A stretch of DNA of 64,000 bases from Eonycteris spelaea (taxonomy: Eukaryota; Chordata; Mammalia; Chiroptera; Pteropodidae), in NCBI GenBank assembly GCA_003508835.1, contig PUFA01000535.1, forward strand, positions 1 to 64,000. Reading direction: 5' to 3'. Positions 33,581-45,540 of this stretch are shown here, piece by piece (position 1 is the first letter of the stretch; each line of letters begins with the position of its first letter). The position numbers and the translations under genes were made by a program. Below the pieces are notes generated by a model, which was given only the letters and a program-made list of their open reading frames with translations, did not search any database and was not told the DNA's origin.

Positions 33581-36500
33581 AATTTTTAAAGCTTTATCAG
33601 ACCTAATTGAAGTAAAACACACTGCATAATAGCTAAAGCATAAATTTGATTAGTTTTGACACATGTGTACAACTATGAAAAACACACCAATCAACATAAG
33701 AAGCATTTTAATCAAGAGATTATTCAAGCACCTCTTGTATCCTTCCTTCCACCTCCATTCCTGAGATAAACCCCATTTGGTCTTGATGCATTATCATTTT
33801 CATATATTATTGAGTTTATTTACTAATATTGTTTTGAGTTTTGCATCTATGTTTCAGATGGAAATTGAGCTCTCCATTTTCTTCAATGTCTTTGTCTGAT
33901 TTTGATTCAGGGTAATGTTGACCCTTTTTTTAAAAAAAAAAAGAACTATAGAGATTGAGTAATATTCCTTTATTAAATGTTTTTATAAGATTCTTAGTGG
34001 AGCCATCTGGAACTGGATTCTTCTTTTTGGAAGTTCAACTAGACTTCAAATTCCTTTAATAGGTACAAGACTAACCAGTTACTTATATCCCTTAACTGAG
34101 CTTTAGTAGTTTATGTTTTCAAGAATTGGTCCAATTTATCTAAGTTTTCAGATTTATAGGTATGCAATTGTCCTTCGTACTATTTTATTACTTTTTATGT
34201 CAGAAGGTTTCTGTAGTGATGTTCCGCCTTTCATTCCTGATGTCAGAATTTGTGTCTTCACTCTTTTTAATCTTTGTTCGTGTTGCTAGAAATTTATCAA
34301 TTTATTGAATTTTTAAAATATTTTGTATTAGTTTCAGATATACAGCATAATGGTTAGACATTTATATAACTCACAAAAGTCACATAATTACTCTAGCACC
34401 CATTTGGCTCTATAATAGCCATTTATTGAAATTTTTTAAGATGGAGTTTAAGTTTCATTGATTTTTCAATTGTTTTTTTCTGCTTTCATTTCATCAGTTG
34501 TTGTTCTTACTTTACTAGTCTTTCCTTTTGTTTTCTTTCAGTTTAATTTGCTATCTTTACTAGTTTCTTTAAAGTGGATGCTTAGACCCTTATTTTGAAA
34601 CCTTTTTTTTTTCTTTCTAAAAAGTGCATTTAGCACTACACACTTCCCTTGAAGAATACATAGATGAAATGTTTGCAAACTTATTTTTTTTGGTAATTTT
34701 TATTGGAAAAAAATTGACATATAACATTGTTTAAGTTTAAGGTGTACAGTAGTTGATTTGATACCTTTATATGTTGCAATATGATATCCACTATAGCCAA
34801 TTAGCTAATACTTCTATCACATCACATATTATCATTTCTTTTTGTGGTAAGAACATTTAAGATCTAGTTTCTTAGCAACTTTGAAGTATATTAATACAGT
34901 ATTTTTAATTAAATGTATTAGAGGGACATTGATTAATAATTATATAGATTCAAGTATATAGTTCAATAATACATCATATGTATACTGCAATGTGTGTTCA
35001 CTACCTAGAGTTAAATTTCCTTTTGTTACCATACATTTAACCCCGCCCCTTTACCCTTATCTACCTCTCCTCTTCCCCTTTTCTGTCTGGTAACCACTAA
35101 ACTGTTGTCTGTGTCTATGAGTTTTTGTTTGTCTTTTTCATTTTTTGCATTCATTTTATATCCCATATATAATGAAATTATATGGCTTTTAACTTTTTCT
35201 GTCTGATTATATTACTTAGCACTAATAATCTCAAATCCATCCATGTTGCTGCAAATGGCAGTATTTCATCTTTTCTTATAGCTGAGTAATAAATAGTCCA
35301 TTGTGTATACGTACACATTTTCTTTATCTAATCATCTATTGAGGAGCACTTAAGTTGTTTCCATTTAAATTTAATTAAAATGTTTTTAATTTCATTTGGA
35401 TCTTTTTTTTATTGATTGGTTATTTAATAATGTTTTTAAAATATTTGAGAGTTTTCTAGATATTTACATATCCATTATTAATTTAGTTTAATTTCATTAT
35501 GGTTAGCAAAGTATTTTGTATGATTTCTACTCTTTTAAATTTTTTGGTTTGTTTTATAGTCCAAAATATGTTCTATGTACACTTGATAAGAAGATGAATT
35601 AAAGTTGGTTATAGTGTTGTTTAGGTATTATATATCCATATCATCTCCTTTGATTTTTCTATCAGTTGCTGAGATATCTGTGTTAAAGTCACCATATACA
35701 ATTGTGGATTTGTCTATTCTTTTAAGTTCTATTACTTTTTGTCAGGTGTATTTTGAAGATCTGTTATTAATTGCATGTACATTTAAGATTGCTATGTCTG
35801 CTTGGTGAACAGATTTTTTTTTATAATTATGTAATTCCCTCTTTATCCCTGGTAGTATTACTCACTTTTTAAATTTACTTTGATATTAGTATAAGCATAC
35901 AGCATTCTTTTGATTAGAATTGGCATGGTATATCTTTTCCCATCACTTTGCTTTCAACCTATATATGTCTTTATATTTAAATGCATTTTTATAGACAACA
36001 TATAATTGGGTCTGATTTTTATTATTCGATTTCCAATTTCTATCTTTTAATTGGCATGTTTTGAATATTTATTTAAAATTTATGTATTTGGCATGATTTG
36101 ATTTAAATATATATAAACATGACTTGTTTCTGTTTGTGCCTTCTTTTTTATTTTTTCTTATGTTTTTCAGGTTTTTTGTTTTGCTGAATATTTTTACTAT
36201 TCTATTTAAATTTATTATTGTTTTTTTCTGCTATTTTTAAATTATATTTTTAATAATTTCTTGAAGATTACAATATATACACAACCCTTACAATCTATTT
36301 AGAGTTAGTATTTTATCACTTCAAACAAAAATTAGACGCCATCTAAGTTCCTTTACCCTTTTATGTTATGTTTTTTCATATGTATAAATCTACTTAGATT
36401 GGAAACTTCACCAGACAATGTTACGCTTTTGATTACAAGGGTAGTAGATATTTTAAGAACTCAGGAGAAAAATAGTCTTTTATATTAACTCATATATTTA

Positions 36501-36865
36501 CCATCTCTGATGCTCTTCCTTAATTCTTGAGGATTCCAGTTTCCCTCTGATATATTTTCTTTCATCTTGAAGAACTTCTGTTATCATTTCTTGTAGAGCA
36601 TTTTTGCTTTTGAAAGAGTCTCTGAATTTTATTTTTTTCTGAAAATGTCTTTATTTTACTTTTAGTTGTGAATTATACTTACACTGAATATAGAATTGTG
36701 GGTTAGCAGTTCCTTGTTTTCAGCCTTTAAAGATGTCCAACTGTCTTCTGTACTTCATGGTTTTAATGAGAAATCCACAGACATTTGAGTCATTCCTCCA
36801 TATATATGAATGTACAATGTTTTCCTTAGCTGCTTTAGGGAGTTTTTGAAAATTTACCTTTCATA
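33581..36865 (-). mobile_element. Old L1 block, minus strand, with younger L1 3' ends inserted
   Basis: It opens with a reversed L1 3' end (33590-33720: 'gattagttttgacacatgtg') and passes into reversed ORF2. Its words include 'gagataaaccccatttggtc' near 33762, 'tttcattatggttagcaaag' near 35492 and 'tgttaaagtcaccatataca' near 35681. Interruptions include reversed L1 3' UTRs at about 34320-34430, 34690-34840 and 34905-35360. The last of these is the younger type seen elsewhere in the window. At 36480-36860 the sequence is reversed L1 5' region. All frames are broken. Confidence 0.75.
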
Positions 36866-37300
36866 AGAGATGAAAAAGATATTACCTTGATGGACCTAGA
36901 GGGTATTGTGCTGAATGAAATAAGTCAGAGAGAGAAAGACAAATATTGCATGATTTCATGTACAAGTAGAATCTAAAGAATAAAATAACAACAACAAAAT
37001 GGAAATAAAGTCATAGATACAGAGAATATTGTGAGGGCTACTAGATGAGATTGAGGTTGAGGAGGGTGTAAAAGGGCAAAGGGATAAGAATTTAAAATGG
37101 ATAATTACAAAATGGACATGGAGATTTAAAATATAGCATAAGGAAATAGCTAATAATGTTATAAGAATATGTAGGGGAAGAGAGGTACTAGATTCAGTGG
37201 GGTGATCACTTTGCAAGTTATATGGATCTCTAATCACTATGCTGTACAACTGAAAACTAATATCTTGTTATATGCCAACTATAATTGAAAAAAAACAATT
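36866..37300 (+). mobile_element. L1 3' end, plus strand, inserted in an older L1
   Basis: It contains 'gatggacctagagggtattg', 'gaaataagtcagagagagaa', 'ggtgatcactttgcaagtta' and 'caactgaaaactaatatctt', followed by an A run near 37288. The minus-strand L1 5' region is present on both sides (36480-36860 and 37340-37665), so this piece was inserted into it. Confidence 0.78.
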
Positions 37301-38740
37301 GAATTGTACATTGTAAATACAATCAATTAATTGTCTATTATATTTCAATGAAGGTGGAAAAATTACCTTTCATTTTCATTAGTTTGATTATGATATGGCT
37401 GTGAATGGTTTTCTCTGAGTTACTCTGTTTGAGTTCACTGAGTTTCTTAAATCTTCAAATTTAGGTTTCACTAAATAATAGGAAGTTTTCAGCTAATAGT
37501 CCTTAACTATCTTTTCTTCACCAATCTCTTTTTTCTCTCTTTTGGAATTCTAATGACATAATGTTAGATTTTATGATATTGTCTTACAAGTCCCTGATGC
37601 TTTGCTAATTTTGTTCAGTCTTCTGAGTCCTGGTGTTCCTCAGATTGAACAATATTTATTGACCATTTTCCTTTTCTTTTCAGCTATATTAAGGTATAAT
37701 TAAGGAATAAAATTGTATATAATTAGTGTACACCGTGATGGTTTTTGATATGTTTGTATGTGTATGTATACACACACACATTGTGAAATGAATTACTACA
37801 ATCAAGCTAATTAACACATCATCACCTCACGTTTTTCCTTTTTTTGGTATGGTGAGAACACTGTTCTCATAGCAAATTTCAGTATATAATATAGTATTAT
37901 TAACTATAGTCACTTCTGTATAACAGATCTCCAGAACTTATTAATTTTATGACTGAAAATTTGTACCTCTGATCAACCTCAACCTGTTATCCTCACTCCT
38001 TAGCCCTGGGTAATTACCATTCTACTCTCTGGTTCTATGAGTTTGACTTTTTTATGTTCCACATATAAATGAAATCATACAGTATTTGTTTTGCATTTTT
38101 GTTTGTTTGGGGTGAGCTAATAAAAATGCAAATTTATTTCTCACAGTTCTGGAAGCTGAGAAGTTCAAAATCAAGGCAATGGCAGATTCAGTCTTTGGCA
38201 AGGTTTGCCATCTCTTACTGTGTCTTCACATGGTAGAAAGTTGTGGGAGATTCCAGTATTTGTTTTGTTTGACCTATTTTCTAGTTACTGGCTCTGTACT
38301 CTCATCTCTAGTACTGAGCCCATCTGGTAATTTTTCATTTTAAAATATTTGTTGTGTTTTTCAGTTCTAAATTTTCAATTTGCTTCCTTTTAATAACTTT
38401 CTACTTATTTGCTCAGAATATCTATCCATTCATTTCAAGGTTTTGTCCTTAACCTCATGGATTATAGGTATAATTGCTGTTTTAAAGACATATCCTGATA
38501 ATGTCAACATCTGGGTCTTCATAAGGTTAGCATCTGCTGATTGTCTTCTCTCTTGAGAATTGGTCATGTTTCCCTGGTTCTTGGTATGTCCAGTTTTGAT
38601 AGTCTCTCAGATGTTTTACTATTGATGTTTTTAGATTCTGAGGTCAGGGACTTCTGATTCATTTGGAGATTGCTGATGCTTTTGTTTTATCAAGTATCAT
38701 TCAGTTAGGGTTAGGCCATAAATTCTGTCTTGCCTTACAT
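37301..38740 (-). mobile_element. Old L1 5' region, minus strand, interrupted
   Basis: Reversed L1 5' region words ('gattatgatatggctgtgaa', 'gtttgagttcactgagtttc', 'gtcttacaagtccctgatgc') run to about 37665. A reversed L1 3' end lies at about 37670-38100 ('catcatcacctcacgttttt'). The 5' region resumes near 38280 ('ggctctgtactctcatctct', 'gacatatcctgataatgtc') and continues to about 38600. Between them, 38110-38250 holds an unrelated dispersed repeat with 'atttctcacagttctggaag', also seen in part at 62070-62250. Confidence 0.7.
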
Positions 38741-38859
38741 GGCCGGCAGCCCAAACTTACTTTAGATTGTGGAATAGGCACACATTGGAATACTTTTCCT
38801 ATTTAGAAATATAAAATACTCATTTTGTGTTAAAATATTGTGGGCTTCAAAAACATCAT

Positions 38860-38955
38860 TTAAGTGAAAAAAGCCAGTTCCAAAGATCACATATTGTAAT
38901 GATTCCATTCATATGAAATGTCCAGAAAATGTTGAATTTATAGAGACAAAATGTA
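38860..38955 (+). mobile_element. Old L1 3' UTR, left half
   Basis: It includes 'agtgaaaaaagccagttcca' and 'atagagacaaaatgtagatt', an older L1 3' UTR. It continues at 41880-42060 after the younger L1. Confidence 0.7.
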
Positions 38956-41879
38956 GATTAATCAAGAACTGGAAAATCTAAATAGCTGATCAGCAGTATG
39001 GAAATTGAAACAATCATCCAAAACTACCAAAAAGTTAAAAGTCCCAGGACCAGATGGCTTTCAGTGATCTACCAAATGTTAAAGAAAGTTTAATAATTTT
39101 TTTTCTCAAAATCTTTCCAAAAAATCGAAGAAAAGGCAATATTTCCCAACCCATTTTATGAGGACAATATTCCATGATCCCAAAACCTGGGAAGATAACA
39201 CACACAAAAAAAGAAATTACAGACTAATATCTCTATGAACACAGATGCGAAAATCCTAAATAAGTACTAGTGAACTGAATATGCAACATATTAAAAGATC
39301 ATATATCACAATCAGGCAGGCTTCATCCCAGATGCACAGGGATGGTTCAACAAATGCAATGAGTAATGTGATACACCGATAAACAAATTGAAAAATAAGA
39401 ATCATGTGATCATATCAATAGATGCAGAAAAATAAAGCTTTCAACAAGACACAGTATATTTTATGATCAAAGCACTTACAAATTGGTATAGAAGGAAAGT
39501 ACCTTAACATATTAAATAAAGGCCATCTATGACAAACCCTCAGTGAACATTATACTGAATGATGAAAAACTAGAAACCTTTCTTCTAAGATAGGAACAGG
39601 AAAAGGCTGTCCACTATCACACTGGCATTCAATATAATATTGGGGGTCCTCGAGGGTAAATCAGGCAATATAAAGATATAAAATGAATCCAAAGAGGAAG
39701 TGATATAAGTCAAACTGTCACTATTTGCGATGACATGATTCTCTATATAGAAAACCCTAAAGACTCCACAAGAACACCACTAGAAACAATAAGTACTACT
39801 GTAAAGTTTCTAGATACAAAATCAATGTTCAAAAAAATCCACAGAGTTCCTACATTCTAATAAGAAGTGTCAGAAAAAGAAGTGGCAAAAATAATTCTTT
39901 TTGCAATTGCAAAAAAAGCAATAAAATACCTAGGAATAAATCTAAGGAAACATGTGAAGGACCTATATAATGAAAACTATAAGACAGATTAAAAGAAATC
40001 AAAGAAGATATTAAGAAATGGAAAGATATTCCATGTTCTTGGATTGAAAGAATCAACATAGTTAAAATGACCATATTACTTAAAGCATTATACAGATTTA
40101 ATGTAAAATCCCATCGACATTTTTTTTAAAGAAAATAGAAACAAAAATCATTAGATTTGTATGGAAGCACAAAGATCCAGATTGCCAAAGCCATTCTGAG
40201 AAAAAAGAACGAGGCTGGAGGCATTATTCTGCCTGATTTCAAATTCTACTGCAAAGTGACAATAATCAAATGGCATGGTATTGGCAGCAAAACAGACACA
40301 TGGACCAGTGGAACAGAATTGAGAGTCCAGAAGTCAATCATATGTAAATGAGCAATAATTTTTGACAAAAAAGCCAAAATCATACAGTGGAGAAAGGAAA
40401 GCTTCTTCAATAAATGGTGCTGGGAAAACTGGAAAGTAACCTGCAAAAGAATGAAACTAGACTGTTGTCTACCACCACACACCAAAATTAACTTGAAATG
40501 GATTAAGGACCTGAAAATAAGACCTGAAACAATAAATGCATAGAAGAAAACATAGTAACTAAACTCAAGGACCTTGAACTTAAAGAGGATTTTATGAATT
40601 TGACTTCAAAGGCATGAGAAGTAAAGCTAAACTAAATGAATGGGACTACATCAAACTAAAAAGTTTCTGCTCAGCAAAAGAATTTGTCAACAAGGTAAAG
40701 AGACAACCATCTGAACGTGAATATATATTTTTAAGCAACACCTCCAATAATTGCCTAATATCCAAAATATACAAAGAACTCATTTAACTCAATAACAACA
40801 ACAACAACAACAATGATCCAATCAAAAAATGGGCAGAAGACCTGAATAGACACTTCTCCAAAGAGGGCCATAGAAGCGATAACAAATATTTGAAAAGATG
40901 CTCAACATCCCTAGCTATTAGGAAAATGAAAATCAAAACCACAATGAGATACCATATCACATCTGTTAGAATAATATAATCAGCAGGACAAGTAATAACA
41001 AATGTTTGAGAAGATGCAGAGAAAAAGGAACTCTCATACACTGCTGGGACTGCAAATTGGTACAGCTGTTATGGAAAACAGTATGAAGCTTCCTCAAAGA
41101 ATTAAGAATTGATCTACCATGTGATCCAGCAATCTTTCAACTGGGTATTTACCCCGAAGACTTGAAACCCATATCAGAAAAGATATTCGCACACCAATGT
41201 TCATAGCAGCATTATTCACAGTGGCCAGGACATGGAGGCAACCAAAATGTCCTACAATAGATGATTAGATAAAGAAGCTGTAATATAGATATAGATACAG
41301 ATATAGATATAGATATAGATATAGATATAGATATAGATATAGATATAGATATAGATATAGATGTGGATATGGATATGGATATGGATATGGATATAGATAT
41401 AGATATAGATATATATAGATATAGATTAGATATAGATAGATAGATAGATAGAGGAATATTTACTCAGCCATAAGAAAAAGATGAAATACTGCCATTTCCA
41501 ACAACATAGATGGACCTTGAGATAATCATGCTAAATTAAATAAGCCAGACAGAAAAACTTGAAAAATCACATGATATCATTTTATGTTGGTATATAAACC
41601 TAAAAGCAACAAATGAACAGGACAAACAAAAAGAAACTCATGGACATGGACTATAGACTTGTGGTTACCAGATGATTACCAGTGAGGGAGGGGGGAGGTA
41701 GATGGGGTCAAGGGGTTAAATATGTGCTGACAAAAAGAAATGTAACTATGAGATGTGAACACATAATGTAAAATTATATATATATATATATGCCTTATTG
41801 TACAGCTGAAACCTATTGGATTTCTTTTCCAATGTCACCATAAAAAATAAATATTAAAATTAAAAATGTAAGTTAAAGT
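38956..41879 (+). mobile_element. L1, 2.9 kb, 5'-truncated, ORF2 middle to 3' end
   Basis: It enters ORF2 near the reverse transcriptase domain ('ccaggaccagatggctttc' near 39043, the PGPDGF segment). It runs through the open stretch at 40157-40351 ('[13 protein letters not shown]', a family hallmark) to the ORF2 C-terminus ('gatccagcaatctttcaact' near 41123). The 3' UTR ('cctaaaagcaacaaatgaac' near 41600) and an A-rich end follow. Numerous stops break ORF2. An AGATAT microsatellite has expanded inside it at 41286-41455. The older L1 resumes after it, with the short shared word AGATTA on both sides as a possible target duplication. Confidence 0.9.
41286..41455. repeat. (AGATAT)n microsatellite within L1
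   Basis: About 170 bp of hexamer units, with a central TGGATA variant block and a terminal (GATA)n run. It sits where L1 ORF2 normally reads 'gtacatatatacaatgg'. Confidence 0.93.
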
Positions 41880-42060
41880 GGGGAAAAAAGATTAGTAATT
41901 TCCAGGAGCTAGGATGAGGACAAAAATTAACTGTAAATAGAAATAAATGATCTTTTTGGGTGATGGAAATGGTAAATATTAAACTAATGATGGTTATACA
42001 ACTCCTTACATTCCATGAAAATTATTGAATTATAAACTTAAAACAGACAAATTTTAGGAT
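41880..42060 (+). mobile_element. Old L1 3' UTR, right half
   Basis: It contains 'tagtaatttccaggagctag', 'gatctttttgggtgatggaa' and 'aaacttaaaacagacaaatt', continuing the L1 interrupted at 38955. Confidence 0.7.
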
Positions 42061-42949
42061 GTAAAGTATTCCTCAATATGTTGCTAAAATACTAAATCTT
42101 AATTTTATTACTTAAGATTTTTCTGCTTATTTAGATCTTTCCCTTGCAGGCATTATTTAGGTTAATCTGAGACTTGTGTGGATGATTCTAATCCCACTTC
42201 AGTTATCAAATCCTTTGCTCTGCTCATTAAGTTCTATCCTTTGCATGCAAAACTCAAGGGTTCAGCTGAGACTTGTGCAGAATCAGAAGACCCCTTCACT
42301 AGCTTTCTCCTCTCTGTGATTGTTCTCACATTATTCAAATTTGGGGTGCTCCTTTCCCTTTTTCTTTTGGCTAGAAAGTTCATGAGTTTTCAATCGGAGT
42401 TTTAGTTCCAGCACCACCACACCTCTATGTAACTGGGACCACTCTAGTGACACAAGGGAAAAAAAATGGGAAATTCACACCTCATGCAAATTATTTTCCC
42501 AAATTTAACTCCCCTCCATATCTTACTGCCTTTTTGAACTTTTTAGAGTCCTCGATTAGTGGTTTCTCTATTCCTTAATATTGTATTATTTGCTAAATTA
42601 TCTTTTATACTAGAAGTTCTGTGGAGAACTGTTTTCCTCATTTATGGCTACATGTCCCCTTTCCACAGAATAGGTACTCTCTATTCATTAAAATTAACAA
42701 AGATCCCTTATAGACAGTCAGTCCATTCAGCGTCCTTACCTTTATGGTTCTTAAACTTTTTAACTCCTGTGACATCTACCTCCACTTCACCTACCCATTC
42801 ACTGCCATCGAAGCCCTGCAGACCTTGTCATCCAGTCAGAACGGCTCTAGGTCAAAAATTTTAACTCCAATTTCCACTCTCCGATCTCAATTTTATACTT
42901 CCAGCAACATCACCTTCCACCTTCACTCTCACTATATATAACACTTTTT
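42061..42949. other. Unique or unclassified noncoding DNA
   Basis: No gene is recognised. A 101-codon frame at 42559-42864 overlaps a C/T-rich segment (42690-42920) that could be a decayed repeat. It has no domain I can identify. Confidence 0.4.
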
Positions 42950-43790
42950 AAATAATTATCTTTATTTTTTTCATTACAGTTGGCATACATATTATCCTAG
43001 TTTGAGATGTACAGCATAATGATTAGACATTTATACAACTGAAAAGTGATTACCCAAATCTAGTACACTTCTGACACTGTACAGTCATACAGTATTATTG
43101 GCTATATTCTTTTTTTTTTTTTTTTTAGGCAAGGCAAACCTTGTTACCTCACAGATTGCAAGGATCTTGTTGGTTTACAATCTCTCTCTCTCTCTCTCTT
43201 TTTTTTCTTTTGTATGGCCTGCATCATGACTATTTTGCAACTACCAATTTGTACCTCTTAATTCCTTCCCCCTTTTCTTCCACCCTCTCCAACCTCCTAC
43301 CTGGCATCCATTAATGTTCTCTGTATATGTTTGTTTTTTTTTTGCTTTCTTGTTTTTTTTTGTTCTCTAGATTTCACCATGTCACTGAAATCATATGGCA
43401 TCTGTCTTCCTCTATCTTACTTACTCCATTCAGCACATATAATTCCTCTGAGTCGATCCATGTTTGACATGGCAAATTTCGTCTTTTTTATCGCTGATAA
43501 TATTTTATTGCACATATATACCACATCTTTATCCATTTATCTATGATGCACAACCAGGTTGCCTCCATGCCTTGGCTAATGTAAATAATGCTGCAATGAA
43601 CATATGGATACACATTTCTCGTCCAAATAGTGTTTGGTTTCTTTGGATAATACCCAAAGTGAGATTACTGGTCCTTCCTTGTCTCTAGTTATAGTCTTTG
43701 TTTTAAGTCTACTTTGTCTTGTATAAGTATTGCTACCAGTTTTTTGTTTTGTTTTGTTTCATTTTATTTGTCAATATATTTATTTATTTT
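42950..43790 (-). mobile_element. L1 3' part, minus strand
   Basis: Starts with the reversed 3' end ('cattacagttggcatacata'), a T run near 43111-43126, and a short (TC)n near 43183. ORF2 C-terminal words follow in reverse ('ccaggttgcctccatgcctt', 'gtttctttggataatacc'). A short reading of the same region appears again at 44270-44460, in the next L1. Confidence 0.8.
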
Positions 43791-43843
43791 TATTATGGCA
43801 ACATTATTAATGAAATCCAGTAAGTTTCAGAGTACAATTTAGC

Positions 43844-43875
<32 letters not shown>

Positions 43876-44995
43876 ATATATAGAGAGAGAGAAGAGGGAA
43901 GAGAAGAGAGGAAGAGAGAGAGAGCACATTGCGTGTTCATCACCTATAGTTAGATTCTTTTCTGTCACCACATATTTGACCCCTTTTACCTCATCTACCC
44001 CCACCCTTTCTGGTAACCACTAGTCTATTGTCCATGTCCATGAGTCTCTGTTTGTTTATCCTGTTTGTTGCTTTTAGGTTTATATCCCACATATAAATCA
44101 TATCGTGTGATTTTCAACTTTTTCTGTCTGGCTTATTTCACTTAGCATGATTATCTCAAGGTCCATCCCCTTTGTCACAAATTGCAATATTTCATCTCTT
44201 CTTATGTCTGAGTAATATTCCATTGTATATAGGTATCACATTTTCTTTATCCATTCATCCATTGATGGACACCAGGTTGCCTCCGTATCTTGGCTATTCT
44301 AAACAAAGCTTGCATAACATATAGATAGATATTTCCCCTCCAAGTAGTGCCTTGGGTTTCTTTGGATAAATACCCCAAAGTTAGGTTACCAGATTCTTCT
44401 TCGTCTCTAGTTATAGCCTTTGGTTTTAAAGACTATTATGTCTGGTATAAGTATTGCTATCCCAGTTTTTTTTTTTTTGCTCTTTTTGTTTCCATTTTCA
44501 TAACTATCTTTTTCTATTTCTTCACTTTCAGTCTGATGCGTTTTTTTGATTTGAAGTGGGTCTCATATGTAAGAGTATGCTTTATTATCTATCCTGCCAC
44601 TCTATCTTTTGATTGAACATTTAATTCTTTCTCATCTGAAGTACTTGTTGATAGATATGTAATTATTGCCATTTTATTATTATTTTTTGATCATACTTTT
44701 TCTTCTTAAAGAAATCCCTCCAACATTTCCTCTGATACATGGTGGTGATGAACTCTTTTAGCTTTTGCCTTTCTGGGAAACTCTTTATCTGTCCTTTGAT
44801 TCTAAGCGAGAGCTTTGCTGGGTAGCATATATTGGTTGTAGGTCCTTGCTTTCACCACTTGGAATATTTTGTGCCAGTCCCTTCTGACTTGAAAAGTTTC
44901 TGTGGAGCAACAACTAACAGTCTTATGGGAGTTCCCTTGTAGTACCTAACTTTTCTCTTGCTGCTTTTAAGATTCTCTCTTTGTGAACTAGAATA
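43791..44995 (-). mobile_element. Second L1 3' part, minus strand
   Basis: The reversed younger-type 3' UTR ('gcgtgttcatcacctatag', 'ctggtaaccactagtctatt') is followed by ORF2 words in reverse ('gataaataccccaaagtt' near 44365). L1 upstream words continue to about 44990. A (TA)n tract (43843-43869) and a (GA)n tract (43882-43924) lie near its 3' end. Confidence 0.8.
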
Positions 44996-45299
44996 ATGAT
45001 GAGACTTAAATCAAGTGAAGTAATTAGCAATATCTTGAAAAGGAGAGTTTTGTGGAAGATTATGAAAATAATTGAAATGTTAAGACATTGAAGGGTGAAG
45101 AGCATTTCTGTGGAGTAATGACAAGAGTGAAAGCATAGAACTGAGACGCTGAGTGTATATAAGGGCAGAAAGAAATTGGTTGGATGTAAAAAAGGGGCCA
45201 ATGCTAACTAGGCTGTAACAAACTAAGAGTATTGGTGCTTAGAATAAGTATAGGGGCCAATTCTTAAATGATAGACTAAATGGTTTGCATTTACTTTCC
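44996..45299. other. Unclassified noncoding DNA
   Basis: Purine-rich sequence, possibly a decayed dispersed repeat. No gene is recognised. Confidence 0.4.
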
Positions 45300-45540
45300 A
45301 AGCACTAGATATTTATCAAATACTAGTATGTACCAGGCTTACTTCATGCTAGGCACCATGCTAAAAACTTCAAACATTTTTTTCATTTATCTCTCTCAAC
45401 AATTATCAGTTTTAACATATACCCCATTTTGTTTATAAGGAAACTGAGCCTCAGAGGAAATAAATGACATCCCAAAGTCACATAGCTAGCAAAAAATAGA
45501 GACTCAGATCCAAAATTTTTGTCTCTGAAGTTACACTGAC
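45300..45540 (-). repeat. MIR SINE, reverse orientation
   Basis: The words 'atatttatcaaatactagta', 'catgctaggcaccatgctaa', 'ataaggaaactgagcctcag' and 'agtcacatagctagcaaaaa' occur in reversed MIR order. It is nearly full length. Confidence 0.83.
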
